A stretch of 43,560 bases of DNA from contig NZ_DAIDMN010000004.1 of assembly GCF_027448985.1 (NCBI RefSeq), forward strand, positions 1 through 43,560, in the 5' to 3' direction. Of this stretch, positions 28,688-38,028 are shown piece after piece. The notes beneath the pieces are model-generated. The model saw nothing but the letters and a program-made list of their open reading frames with translations. It ran no database searches and was not told the DNA's origin. This DNA is from Sulfurihydrogenibium sp. GTDB taxonomy: Bacteria > Aquificota > Aquificia > Aquificales > Hydrogenothermaceae. Made by a program: the position numbers and the translations under genes. Numbering within the stretch: position 1 is the first letter of the stretch; every line of letters begins with the position of its first letter.

Positions 28688-30388
28688 AGCAACAGCATCA
28701 GCTACCGTTCTACCTTTTATAAGTTTAGGGAATATCTGTAAGTTATAAAACGCTCCAGACCTTATTCTTAATCTGTAAGGTCTGCCCTCCCCTTTACTAA
28801 CCATGTAAAAACCTAGTTCTCCTCTTGGATTTTCTCCGGATAGGTAAATTTCCCCTTCAGGAGCCTTTTCTCCGTATATTCTGAGATTAAAGTCTTTAAC
28901 CATAGCTTCTATGGATAAGTAAGTTTCTTGAAGAGTTGGCAAAACATAAGGATTTTCCGTAGCTAAATACTTATCATCTTTTAGTTCTTCCAATTTTTTT
29001 ATACACTGCTGAATTATTTTTACACTTTGCTTCATTTCTTCCATTCTAAGTAAGTATCTGTCATACGCATCTCCAACAGTTCCTAATGGAATTTCAAAAT
29101 CTACCTCTGAATAGGCATCGGTAGGTTGGATATACCTTATATCATAAGGAACTCCAGCACTCCTTGCCATAATTCCTGTAAGTCCATACTGGTAAACATC
29201 TTCTTTACTTACAACTCCTACATCTTTGTTTCTTTTTATCCAAATCCTGTTTTTTGTAAGTAAGTCCTCATAGTCTTTTATTCTTGATGGAAAATCTTTT
29301 ACAAAGTGTTTTATAACATCAATGGCTCCTTCCGGAAGGTCGTATCTTACTCCTCCTATCCTAAGGTACGATGAGTTAAGTCTTATTCCGGCTATACCTT
29401 CTATTATATCCATTAATTTTTCTCTTTCTCTAAATGTGTAAAGGAACATAGTTAATGCTCCAAGGTCCAATGCAGTTGTCCCAAGCCACAACAGATGGCT
29501 GTTTATCCTTTGAAGTTCAGCCATCATTGTTCTAATCCACTTTGCTTTTTCGGTAGGTTCAACACCAAGGAGTTTTTCTACCGCATTTACATACGCTATA
29601 TTTGAACAAAGGGCAGATATATAGTCCATCCTATCTGTGTAAGGAATAATTTGGGTGTATGTTAAATCTTCAGCTAACTTTTCTATTCCTCTATGGAGTT
29701 GTCCTAAAATGATATCACAGTTTTTTATAGTTTCTCCTTCTAAATCAAACAAAAACCATATTGTTCCGTGTGTACCAGGATGAAGTGGTCCCCAGTTTAA
29801 AACTATCTGATTTTTTTTCTCAATTCTTTTTCTTTCGGTAATTTCTAAATCTTCTAAAGTTGGAATAGCGGTGTGATAAGGGTCGTAATCATGACTTGGA
29901 ATGTTATCTCTCTCGTTTAGAGAAGGTAAGTATGTATCTTTTATTCCCTCTTTAGGAAAGTCTTTTCTAAGAGGATAGTAAGGATAAGTTTCCCATAAAA
30001 ACATTCGGACAAGGTTTTCATGCCCTTCAAATTTTATTCCAAACATATCGTAAGCTTCCCTTTCAGCCCATTTAGCTCCTTTCCACAGAGGTACAATAGA
30101 AGGTAATGTTTCATCTGTCCATGTTTTAACTATGATTCTTTCGTTATACTCCGGAGAGTAAAGGATGTAAACAGCTTGAAATCTTGGATTGTGAAGAGGA
30201 TAATCTACAACTGTAAAGTCTATAAACATTTTGAAAGAGTATTCCGAATTTTCTTTAAGGTACTTTAATAGGTCTAAGATTTTCTCTTTTTCTATCTCTA
30301 CAGTTGTAGCGTTTTTATATTCTTTTATTTTCAAAGTTGGGAAGGCAGACCTTAAAGATTCTGCCTTCTGTAAGTTTATCCATAACAA
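28643..30388 (-). CDS. nuoCD: NADH-quinone oxidoreductase fused subunit C/D (copy 2)
   Basis: 581 aa; same architecture as copy 1, NWGPLHPGTHGTIWFLFDLEGE ... GSIDPVVGETDR. Confidence 0.96.
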   Translation of the reverse strand: MLWINLQKAESLRSAFPTLKIKEYKNATTVEIEKEKILDLLKYLKENSEYSFKMFIDFTVVDYPLHNPRFQAVYILYSPEYNERIIVKTWTDETLPSIVPLWKGAKWAEREAYDMFGIKFEGHENLVRMFLWETYPYYPLRKDFPKEGIKDTYLPSLNERDNIPSHDYDPYHTAIPTLEDLEITERKRIEKKNQIVLNWGPLHPGTHGTIWFLFDLEGETIKNCDIILGQLHRGIEKLAEDLTYTQIIPYTDRMDYISALCSNIAYVNAVEKLLGVEPTEKAKWIRTMMAELQRINSHLLWLGTTALDLGALTMFLYTFREREKLMDIIEGIAGIRLNSSYLRIGGVRYDLPEGAIDVIKHFVKDFPSRIKDYEDLLTKNRIWIKRNKDVGVVSKEDVYQYGLTGIMARSAGVPYDIRYIQPTDAYSEVDFEIPLGTVGDAYDRYLLRMEEMKQSVKIIQQCIKKLEELKDDKYLATENPYVLPTLQETYLSIEAMVKDFNLRIYGEKAPEGEIYLSGENPRGELGFYMVSKGEGRPYRLRIRSGAFYNLQIFPKLIKGRTVADAVALLGSIDPVVGETDR

Positions 30389-30400
30389 AATTAGCCTCTT

Positions 30401-30919
30401 TTATTTCGAGATAGGTTTTGATTCGGTTGGAATTCTTATAGGTATCTCTTTTAACTGTTTTCCTTCCTGTTTTTCTTTTATTTTCTTTTGAAGTTGCATT
30501 ATACCCCACAGTAACGCCTGAGGTGTTGGAGGACATCCGGGAATGTAAACATCAACGGGTATTATTCTATCTACACCTTGAAGTGTAGAGTATGTAGGAA
30601 ATGGTCCTCCACCTGATGCACATCCTCCCATAGAGATAACCCACTTAGGGTCTGGCATCTGTTCGTAAATAAGTTTAAGCATAGGGGCAACTTTGTTAAC
30701 AACCGTTCCTGCAACAATCAAAACATCAGACTGTCTTGGAGAACCTCTGAATATTATTCCAAGCCTGTCTGTATCAAACCTTGAAGCTGCTGTATGCATC
30801 ATCTCAATAGCACAGCATGCAAGCCCAACAGAAACAGGCCACAAAGAGTTTCTTCTTCCCCAACTTAAAACTTCTTCTACTGTTGTTAAAATTATTCCAC
30901 TGTTTCCTGTTATTGCCAT
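30401..30919 (-). CDS. nuoB: NADH-quinone oxidoreductase subunit B
   Basis: [63 protein letters not shown] at 30919 has an AAGGAGCG RBS. Confidence 0.97.
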   Translation of the reverse strand: MAITGNSGIILTTVEEVLSWGRRNSLWPVSVGLACCAIEMMHTAASRFDTDRLGIIFRGSPRQSDVLIVAGTVVNKVAPMLKLIYEQMPDPKWVISMGGCASGGGPFPTYSTLQGVDRIIPVDVYIPGCPPTPQALLWGIMQLQKKIKEKQEGKQLKEIPIRIPTESKPISK

Positions 30920-31281
30920 TTTAACGCTCCTTTTTTCCATGCATATAAATATCCTAATATAAGTATAAACAAGAATAAAAACATTTCTGTAAATATGAAT
31001 CCGGCTGCAACCTGAGCAACTTCTTTAAATATGACAGCCCACGGAAATACAAATGCAGATTCAAGGTCAAACAACACAAGCAGTAAACCTAAAAGGTAGT
31101 ACTTTTGGTCTATGGTTGTCCATGTTGATTTATCGTAAAGAGGTACACCACACTCGTAAGGATATCCCTCATATGGCTCTGGTGTTCTTGGTGCTAATAG
31201 TCTGTTTAGGATAAGTAAAGCTGCACCTATAACGACCGCTAAAACGAAAAATACAACCAATCCAAAGTATCCTGTAGCCAT
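30910..31281 (-). CDS. nuoA: NADH-quinone oxidoreductase subunit A
   Basis: YECGVPLYD..., [16 protein letters not shown] at 31281 has a GGAGG RBS; the ORF extension to 31389 is unlikely to be translated. Confidence 0.94.
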   Translation of the reverse strand: MATGYFGLVVFFVLAVVIGAALLILNRLLAPRTPEPYEGYPYECGVPLYDKSTWTTIDQKYYLLGLLLVLFDLESAFVFPWAVIFKEVAQVAAGFIFTEMFLFLFILILGYLYAWKKGALKWQ

Positions 31282-31309
31282 CCGTTGCCTCCTGCAAATG
31301 TGTAAAATT

Positions 31310-31338
31310 AGAATAACCCAAAATGAAAAAGAATGCAA
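31310..31338 (-). promoter_or_regulatory. Putative sigma70-type promoter of nuoA (TTGCAT-N17-TATTCT on minus strand)
   Basis: Visual match to -35/-10 spacing, about 30 nt upstream of the nuoA start. Confidence 0.3.
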
Positions 31339-31369
31339 GATTTTTATAACACGGTTTGAAAAATTTTTA

Positions 31370-31482
31370 ACCCTAACCTTAGTTTCCAATTCAGAAAATA
31401 GTTTATAACAAAAATATACTTCCTTATGTGTTTACTTTGCTACAGAAAAGTTTGCTTAAATTCTTAAATTGGAAATTAGGGT
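31370..31482. repeat. 113-bp MITE-like relic bounded by IS982-type inverted ends
   Basis: Left ACCCTAAccttagTTTCCAATTC; right AATTGGAAATTAGGGT, the reverse complement of the IS left end. No ORF. Confidence 0.6.
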
Positions 31483-31525
31483 TAAAACCCTAATTTCCAA
31501 TTCGAAAAAAAGATGAAATAAAAAA

Positions 31526-31563
31526 CCTCCAGTGGTATCATAAAGTAAAACTACCACTGGAGG
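31526..31563 (+). promoter_or_regulatory. 12-bp perfect hairpin sequestering the transposase Shine-Dalgarno
   Basis: CCTCCAGTGGTA-(14 nt)-TACCACTGGAGG; GGAGG lies in the 3' arm, 8 nt before ATG 31571. Confidence 0.75.
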
Positions 31564-31570
31564 TAAAATC

Positions 31571-32419
31571 ATGACTTTTAGAGATTATATCATAAACGTT
31601 TATATTCTGACAGATGAAATCCTAAAACTCATAAAACATAAACATAAAACAAATAAGCCTAAATTCTCTGATGTAGAGCTTATAACTCTCATCATATTTT
31701 CTATGAGCTATAGAAAAGGTGATTACAAAATAACACTTAAGGAATTTAAAGAGAATTACAATGACCTTTTCCCTTATGTTCCTCAATTACCAGCAATAGT
31801 AAAAAGAGCTAAAAAACTATATAAACTTGCTCAAGTAATCTCAATCATTCTTACAAATTTATTTTCTGAGAAGATAACCACAGTATACATAGCAGATACA
31901 AAACCAATACCTGTTTGTAAAAATCAAAGAATGAAAAGAAACAAGAAAGTTTCTGGTAAGTTATACAAAGGAAACAACGGAACAAGAGAATGGTTTGGTT
32001 TTAAAATAGGATTAATAGTGGATTATTACAAAAGACCGATAGGATATGAGATTATTCCAGCTTCAAAGCATGATATAAACTTTTTAAAGGAAGTAAAAGA
32101 GGACAGTGTTTTGATAGATATATTAAACAAAGGGACAATAATAGCAGACAAAGCTTTTAATTCAAAGGATTTAAAAGAAGAATTTAAGAGTTTAGGAATA
32201 GAGTTAGAGGCTATAAGAAAGAAGGGGAAAGTACATCACAAACAAAAGGATAAACAAGAGTTTTTAAAGAGAGTAAGGAAGAGAATAGAGACAGTATTTA
32301 GCAAGTTATACTATATGGGAATAGAGGATATCAGGGCAGTATCTTTAGAAGGATTTAAAGCTAAGATAAACTTCTTCATTTTAGCTTTAAGTTTTGCTAC
32401 TTGTCTTGGTTTGTTTTAA
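31571..32419 (+). CDS. IS982-family DDE transposase
   Basis: 282 aa; YIADTKPIPVCKNQRMKR, GFKIGLIVDYYKRPIGYEIIPASKHD, IIADKAFNS, KRIETVFSKL. Full length. Confidence 0.88.
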   Translation: MTFRDYIINVYILTDEILKLIKHKHKTNKPKFSDVELITLIIFSMSYRKGDYKITLKEFKENYNDLFPYVPQLPAIVKRAKKLYKLAQVISIILTNLFSEKITTVYIADTKPIPVCKNQRMKRNKKVSGKLYKGNNGTREWFGFKIGLIVDYYKRPIGYEIIPASKHDINFLKEVKEDSVLIDILNKGTIIADKAFNSKDLKEEFKSLGIELEAIRKKGKVHHKQKDKQEFLKRVRKRIETVFSKLYYMGIEDIRAVSLEGFKAKINFFILALSFATCLGLF

Positions 32420-32524
32420 AATTATTTAAATTTAAATTGGAAATTAAAGTTTAAACATTAAAGTTTATATCTGTATATTCCAAAAATGCTAAAATATATA
32501 TCTAAAATCTCAACGAGGTAAAGT

Positions 32525-34201
32525 ATGCCAAAAAGGACTGATATTGAGACAATCCTTCTAATCGGATCCGGACCTATCATAATAGGACAAGCTGCTGAGT
32601 TTGATTACTCCGGAACACAAGGAGCAAAAGCTTTAAAAGAAGAAGGATATCGTGTTATTTTAGTTAACTCAAATCCGGCTACCATAATGACAGACCCTAA
32701 CATAGCCGATAGAACTTACATAGAACCTTTAATCACACCTGTTTTAGAAAAAATAATAGAAAAAGAAAGACCAGATGCCATTTTGCCAACCCTTGGAGGA
32801 CAGACAGCCTTAAACCTTGCAATAGACCTTTACGAAAAAGGAATACTTGATAAATACAATGTAGAACTCATAGGTGCAAAGTACGAAGTTATAAAAAAAG
32901 CAGAAGACAGAGACCTGTTTAAAAAAGCTATGGAAAACATAGGTCTTTCTATGCCTAAAAGTGCAGTTGTAAAATCTTTAGCAGAAGCGGAAGAAGTTAT
33001 AGATTGGATAGGTTTTCCGGTTATTATCCGTCCATCTTTTACATTGGGAGGAACCGGAGGTAGTATAGCGTACAACCGAGAAGAGTTTTATCCTAAGGTA
33101 AAAGCCGGATTAGACGCATCTCCTATCCATGAAGTATTATTGGAAGAATCTGTTATAGGTTGGAAAGAGTTTGAAATGGAAGTTATGAGAGATAAAAATG
33201 ACAACTGCGTTATCATATGTTCAATAGAAAACCTTGACCCTATGGGAGTTCATACGGGAGATAGTATAACCATAGCTCCAGCTATGACTTTATCAGATAG
33301 AGAGTATCAGATACTTAGAAATTACTCAATAGCCGTTATGAGAGAGATAGGAGTTGAGACAGGAGGCTCAAATGTTCAGTTTTCTCAAAATCCAAAGACA
33401 GGAGAGTTTTACGTTATAGAGATGAACCCGAGAGTCTCAAGGTCTTCCGCTTTGGCATCTAAGGCAACAGGTTTTCCAATTGCAAAGATAGCAGCGAAGT
33501 TAGCCGTAGGATACACCCTTGACGAACTTCCAAACGACATAACCAAAAAAACTCCTGCATCCTTTGAACCTACAATAGATTACATAGTGGTAAAAATACC
33601 AAGATTTGACTTTGCAAAATTTCCGGAAGCGGACCCAACTTTAACCACTATGATGAAATCCGTTGGAGAAGTGATGGCAATAGGAAGAACATTCAAAGAA
33701 AGCCTTCAAAAGGCATTAAGAAGTCTTGAACTTGGAAGATACGGTTTTTATATGGGACTTGAAAAAGTAGATGAAAACACTTTGAAAGAAAAAATAATAA
33801 AACCTAACCCTGATAGATTATGGTATATAGCAGAAGCTTTTAGAAGAGGATTTACAGTTGAGGAAGTAAACAAGCTTTCCCATATAGATATATGGTTTTT
33901 AAGTCAGATAAAAGAAATAGTTGACTACGAAATCTATCTATCAAAAAAAGATGTTAACTCCATTACGGACCAAGAGCTTGAGAAAGCAAAACAGTGGGGA
34001 TTTTCAGACAGAGAACTTGCAAGACTCTTAAAAACTACCGAAGAAGAGATAAGAAAAAGAAGAATACCAGTCTCTTATAAAGTGGTTGACACGTGTGCAG
34101 CAGAGTTTGAAGCGTTTACACCTTACTACTACTCATCATACGAATCTTTATCCGGAAAAGTAGAAGAAAACAGTGTTGTTTATTACAGAGACTCTGAATA
34201 A
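32525..34201 (+). CDS. carB: Carbamoyl-phosphate synthase large subunit, N-terminal half (split CarB)
   Basis: 558 aa; [32 protein letters not shown] ... [23 protein letters not shown]; ends before the second synthetase domain. Confidence 0.95.
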   Translation: MPKRTDIETILLIGSGPIIIGQAAEFDYSGTQGAKALKEEGYRVILVNSNPATIMTDPNIADRTYIEPLITPVLEKIIEKERPDAILPTLGGQTALNLAIDLYEKGILDKYNVELIGAKYEVIKKAEDRDLFKKAMENIGLSMPKSAVVKSLAEAEEVIDWIGFPVIIRPSFTLGGTGGSIAYNREEFYPKVKAGLDASPIHEVLLEESVIGWKEFEMEVMRDKNDNCVIICSIENLDPMGVHTGDSITIAPAMTLSDREYQILRNYSIAVMREIGVETGGSNVQFSQNPKTGEFYVIEMNPRVSRSSALASKATGFPIAKIAAKLAVGYTLDELPNDITKKTPASFEPTIDYIVVKIPRFDFAKFPEADPTLTTMMKSVGEVMAIGRTFKESLQKALRSLELGRYGFYMGLEKVDENTLKEKIIKPNPDRLWYIAEAFRRGFTVEEVNKLSHIDIWFLSQIKEIVDYEIYLSKKDVNSITDQELEKAKQWGFSDRELARLLKTTEEEIRKRRIPVSYKVVDTCAAEFEAFTPYYYSSYESLSGKVEENSVVYYRDSE

Positions 34202-34211
34202 GGAGAAGAAA

Positions 34212-36038
34212 ATGGAGTACAGATTTCAAGAAATAGAAAAAGAATATTTAGAAAAATGGGAAAAAGAAAACATTTTTAAATCTACGGAAAACCAAGATAA
34301 ATCAAATAAGTACTATGTTTTAGAGATGTTTCCATACCCATCTGGAAAAATTCATATGGGGCATGTAAGAAATTACGCGATAGGAGACGTTATAAACAGG
34401 TACTACCGGATGACAGGTAAAAACACCCTTCACCCTATGGGATGGGATGCATTTGGAATGCCAGCAGAAAACGCAGCCATCAAAAGTGGTGTTCATCCGG
34501 CAAAATGGACTTACGAAAACATAGACTACATGAAAAAACAGCTAAAAAGACTTGGTTTTTCCTACGATTGGGAAAGAGAAGTTACAACCTGCAATCCGGA
34601 TTACTACAAATGGAACCAGTGGATATTTTTAAAAATGTTTGAAAAAGGAATAGCATACAGGAAGTCTGCCCTTGTGAACTGGTGTCCCCATGACCTTACA
34701 GTTTTAGCAAACGAACAAGTTATAGATGGGAAGTGTTGGAGATGTGGAACACCTGTAGTCCAAAAAGAGATACCATCTTGGTACTTAAAAATAACGGACT
34801 ACGCAGAAAGACTACTTCAAGATTTAGAAAAACTCAAAGGTAAATGGCCATCTCAGGTTTTAACAATGCAAGAAAACTGGATAGGAAAATCTATCGGAGC
34901 AACCATAAAGTTTCCAATAAAAGATTTCCAAGAACACTTAGAAGTATTTACAACTCGCCCAGATACGATATACGGTGTTACATTTATGGCTGTTGCTCCA
35001 GAAAATCCAATCGTATTGAAATTAGCGGAAGGAACACCTTATGAAAAAAAAGTCAAAGAATTTGTAAATAAAATAAAATCTATGTCTACAAAAGAAAGAG
35101 CAATATTGGAAGAAAAAGAAGGAGTTTTTACAGGGAAGTACGCTATAAATCCACTAACAGGTGAAGAAGTACCAATATACGCTGCCAACTATATACTCTG
35201 GGGATACGGTACAGGTGCAATAATGGCAGTACCTGCCCACGACCAAAGAGACTTTGAATTTGCCAAAAAATACTCTCTTCCTATAAAACCAGTAATAAAA
35301 CCCGTTGACAAAGATTGGAACTTTGAAAAAGAAGCTTACGAAGATGAAGGAATTTTAGTAAACTCAGGTCCCTTTGACGGTCTTAAATCTTCCCAAGCAA
35401 AAGAAAAAATAGTTGAGTTTTTAGAAGAAAAAGGTATTGGTGAAAAAACCATAAACTACAAACTAAGAGATTGGAACATATCAAGACAAAGATACTGGGG
35501 AACACCAATACCGATAATATACTGTGATACCTGTGGTACAGTGCCCGTACCAGAAAAAGACCTTCCAGTTATACTTCCTCAAAATGTAGAATTTACAGGT
35601 GTAGGAGGTAATCCTTTATCAAAAGTTGAGGAGTTTGTAAACACAACCTGTCCAAAATGTGGAAAACCTGCAAAAAGAGAAACGGATACAATGGACACTT
35701 TTGTTGACAGCTCTTGGTACTTCCTTAGATACACGGACCCGAAAAACCAAGAAAAACCATTTGACAAAGAAAAAGCAGATTACTGGATGCCTGTTGATAT
35801 ATACATAGGTGGCATTGAACATGCAGTATTACACCTTCTTTACTCCAGATTCTTTACAAAATTTTTAAAAGATATAGGACTTGTTGAGGTAGATGAACCT
35901 TTTGAAAAACTATTAACACAAGGAATGGTCCTAAAAAAATGGATAAGTATAGAAAAACTCCTTGAAATATTAGGTTTAGATGAAGAGTCAACTGTAGAAG
36001 AACTTACGGAAAAAATTAAAGAATTTTCAAATAAGTGA
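34212..36038 (+). CDS. leuS: Leucyl-tRNA synthetase alpha subunit (split LeuRS, N-terminal part)
   Basis: [26 protein letters not shown] (HIGH region), editing-domain [24 protein letters not shown] near the end; KMSKS region absent. Confidence 0.95.
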   Translation: MEYRFQEIEKEYLEKWEKENIFKSTENQDKSNKYYVLEMFPYPSGKIHMGHVRNYAIGDVINRYYRMTGKNTLHPMGWDAFGMPAENAAIKSGVHPAKWTYENIDYMKKQLKRLGFSYDWEREVTTCNPDYYKWNQWIFLKMFEKGIAYRKSALVNWCPHDLTVLANEQVIDGKCWRCGTPVVQKEIPSWYLKITDYAERLLQDLEKLKGKWPSQVLTMQENWIGKSIGATIKFPIKDFQEHLEVFTTRPDTIYGVTFMAVAPENPIVLKLAEGTPYEKKVKEFVNKIKSMSTKERAILEEKEGVFTGKYAINPLTGEEVPIYAANYILWGYGTGAIMAVPAHDQRDFEFAKKYSLPIKPVIKPVDKDWNFEKEAYEDEGILVNSGPFDGLKSSQAKEKIVEFLEEKGIGEKTINYKLRDWNISRQRYWGTPIPIIYCDTCGTVPVPEKDLPVILPQNVEFTGVGGNPLSKVEEFVNTTCPKCGKPAKRETDTMDTFVDSSWYFLRYTDPKNQEKPFDKEKADYWMPVDIYIGGIEHAVLHLLYSRFFTKFLKDIGLVEVDEPFEKLLTQGMVLKKWISIEKLLEILGLDEESTVEELTEKIKEFSNK

Positions 36039-37168
36039 TGATTTACTTAGATAATGCTGCGACAACTTTGGTTTTACCGGAAATTTTAAACTCATTAAAA
36101 GATTTGTACTCAGAATACTTTGCAAATCCAAACTCTGTTCACAAAGAAGGACAAAAAGCAAGACATTTAATAGAAAAAAGCCGGTTTTCCATTGCAGAGT
36201 ACCTTGGTTGTAAATCCGATGAAATAATATTCACATCATGTGCTACTGAAAGTAACAACTTAGCCATTTTTGGACTTGCTGAAAGCTATCCGGATAAAAA
36301 CCACATAATAACAACTCCTATAGAGCATAAATCAGTACTCATGCCTTTAAGACAACTTTCAAAAAAAGGATACAAAGTAGATTTTGTAAAGGTAGATAAA
36401 AACGGAGTTGTTGACTTAGACCATCTTAAGAGCTTAATAACAACTAAAACTTTGTTAGTATGTGTAATTCATGGAAACAACGAAACAGGAGTTTTACAAA
36501 ATTTAAAAGAAATAGGAAAAATATGTAAAGAAAAAGATGTTGTATTTTTTACAGATACGGTACAATCTTTCTGTAAAGAAAATATACCTATTGAGTATGT
36601 TGACATGTTTTCTGTATCCGGACATAAAATAAATGCTCCAAAGTCCATAGGAATCCTTTACAAAAAGGAAAATATAAAACTACAACCAATTATATTTGGT
36701 GGAGGTCAAGAAAAAGGTTTAAGGTCCGGAACTCAAAGCCCTCCCCTTGTACATTCTTTGTATATGGCAATTGATTACTGGCAAAAAAATAAAGAAGATT
36801 TAGTAAATCATCTAAATAGTTTGAGGTACACTTTTGAAAAAAAGATTAAAGAAAATATTCCGAATTTACATATAGTTGGTGAAAATGTGTCTCGTCTTCC
36901 AAACATTACAAATGTTATCTTTCCCAAAGTTGATGCCCAAAGTTTAATAATAGCTTTAGATACACAAGGGATAGAAGTGTCTTCCGGCTCTGCATGTTCT
37001 TCCGGAACTCCCACCCCCTCCCATGTTTTAACGGCTTACGGATACTCAGAAAAAGAAGCTCTGTCCTCTGTCAGATTTTCATTTGGCATTTTCAACACCT
37101 TAGAAGATATAGATATAGCGGTAGAAAAAATTACTGATATTTATAAGGACTTAACTTTTTTCCTTTAA
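36038..37168 (+). CDS. Cysteine desulfurase (NifS/IscS family)
   Basis: IYLDNAATTLVLPEIL, HGNNETGVLQNL, SVSGHKINAPKSIGILY, VSSGSACSSGTPTPSHVL. Confidence 0.95.
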   Translation: MIYLDNAATTLVLPEILNSLKDLYSEYFANPNSVHKEGQKARHLIEKSRFSIAEYLGCKSDEIIFTSCATESNNLAIFGLAESYPDKNHIITTPIEHKSVLMPLRQLSKKGYKVDFVKVDKNGVVDLDHLKSLITTKTLLVCVIHGNNETGVLQNLKEIGKICKEKDVVFFTDTVQSFCKENIPIEYVDMFSVSGHKINAPKSIGILYKKENIKLQPIIFGGGQEKGLRSGTQSPPLVHSLYMAIDYWQKNKEDLVNHLNSLRYTFEKKIKENIPNLHIVGENVSRLPNITNVIFPKVDAQSLIIALDTQGIEVSSGSACSSGTPTPSHVLTAYGYSEKEALSSVRFSFGIFNTLEDIDIAVEKITDIYKDLTFFL

Positions 37169-37345
37169 CTTTTTTAAAATACTTTCCACAAGCTCTTGAA
37201 CTGGGACATCATACTTTCCTTCGGCTATGAGCCGTTTGATTTCTTCAATTCTTTGTACTTTCATCTCTTCCTCCTGCAATAATTCTTCCATCAACTTTTT
37301 TAAAACCTCATCTAAGTTGTTATCTTCACACATCTTACCAACCAA
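37151..37345 (-). CDS. Small acidic protein, FlgM-like (anti-sigma-28) candidate
   Basis: 64 aa; C-terminal VQRIEEIKRLIAEGKYDVPVQELVESILKKL resembles the FlgM core (I..aI..G.Y.v....va..ll). Confidence 0.45.
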   Translation of the reverse strand: MVGKMCEDNNLDEVLKKLMEELLQEEEMKVQRIEEIKRLIAEGKYDVPVQELVESILKKLKEKS

Positions 37346-37405
37346 ATTTTAAACTTCAATAAATTTTCGGTATAATTTTTAAAAACTTTAAAAAGAGGTG
37401 ATTAA

Positions 37406-37987
37406 TTGTATTTAAGTATAGATACTTTTTCTGATAACTTTGGTGTTGCTTTGTTTGATGAAGAGAAAGTATACGGATACAGAGAGTATCTAAAACCAAA
37501 ACCTTTTTCTGAGATTTTAATTGTGGAAATAGATAGTATGTTTAAAACTCTTGAAATAGATAAAAAAAACCTCAAAGGTGTTATGGTTAATATAGGTTTA
37601 GGTTCCAACACAGGACTTAGAGTCGGTGTTATAACGGCAAAAACTCTATCCTACACTTTAAATATTCCTATTTACGCATATAAAACCTTGGATGTAATGA
37701 TTTATAAGTATAAATACTTTTGCGGTAATGTTATAGCTGTTATCAACATTGGTAAATCGATGGTCGCTTACAAAATAAAAGACCAAGAACATTATCACAT
37801 TAAAAAGTTTGAAGAGTTTTTAAAGATTTTAGAAGATTTTAAAAATTCTCTTGTTATATCAAAAAATTTAAATATAGAAAACTCAATAAAATTAAAAACA
37901 TCTTTAGCTTTGGAAGGGGGTTATTTTTGCTTAGAAAATAAAAACCTCGAAAATTTATACTTACTTGAACCTATATACCACGACTAA
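37406..37987 (+). CDS. tsaB: tRNA threonylcarbamoyladenosine biosynthesis protein TsaB
   Basis: LSIDTFSDNFGVALFD, VNIGLGSNTGLRVGVITAKTLSYTLNIPIYAYKTLD. Confidence 0.85.
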   Translation: MYLSIDTFSDNFGVALFDEEKVYGYREYLKPKPFSEILIVEIDSMFKTLEIDKKNLKGVMVNIGLGSNTGLRVGVITAKTLSYTLNIPIYAYKTLDVMIYKYKYFCGNVIAVINIGKSMVAYKIKDQEHYHIKKFEEFLKILEDFKNSLVISKNLNIENSIKLKTSLALEGGYFCLENKNLENLYLLEPIYHD

Positions 37988-38028
37988 AGATTTATATTTT
38001 TAATCCGAAAAGGAAAAAGAGGTTGAAA

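Larger units (their letters stand above)
31487..32450 (+). mobile_element. IS982-family insertion sequence, 964 bp, TSD TTAAA
   Basis: Terminal IRs ACCCTAATTTCCAATT and (right, reverse complement) ACTTTAATTTCCAATT, 14/16 identical. TTAAA at 31482-31486 and 32451-32455. Confidence 0.82.

Noticed and set aside
31282-31389. N-terminal extension of nuoA (METKVRVKNFSNRV...)
   Set aside because: Runs into the MITE-like repeat and starts with TTG; the internal ATG at 31281 has a good RBS and matches NuoA length.
32443-32467. Direct repeat ATTAAAGTTTA (x2, 14 bp apart) at the right IS end as an alternative TSD or iteron
   Set aside because: Low complexity AT sequence; the TTAAA TSD fits both element ends better.
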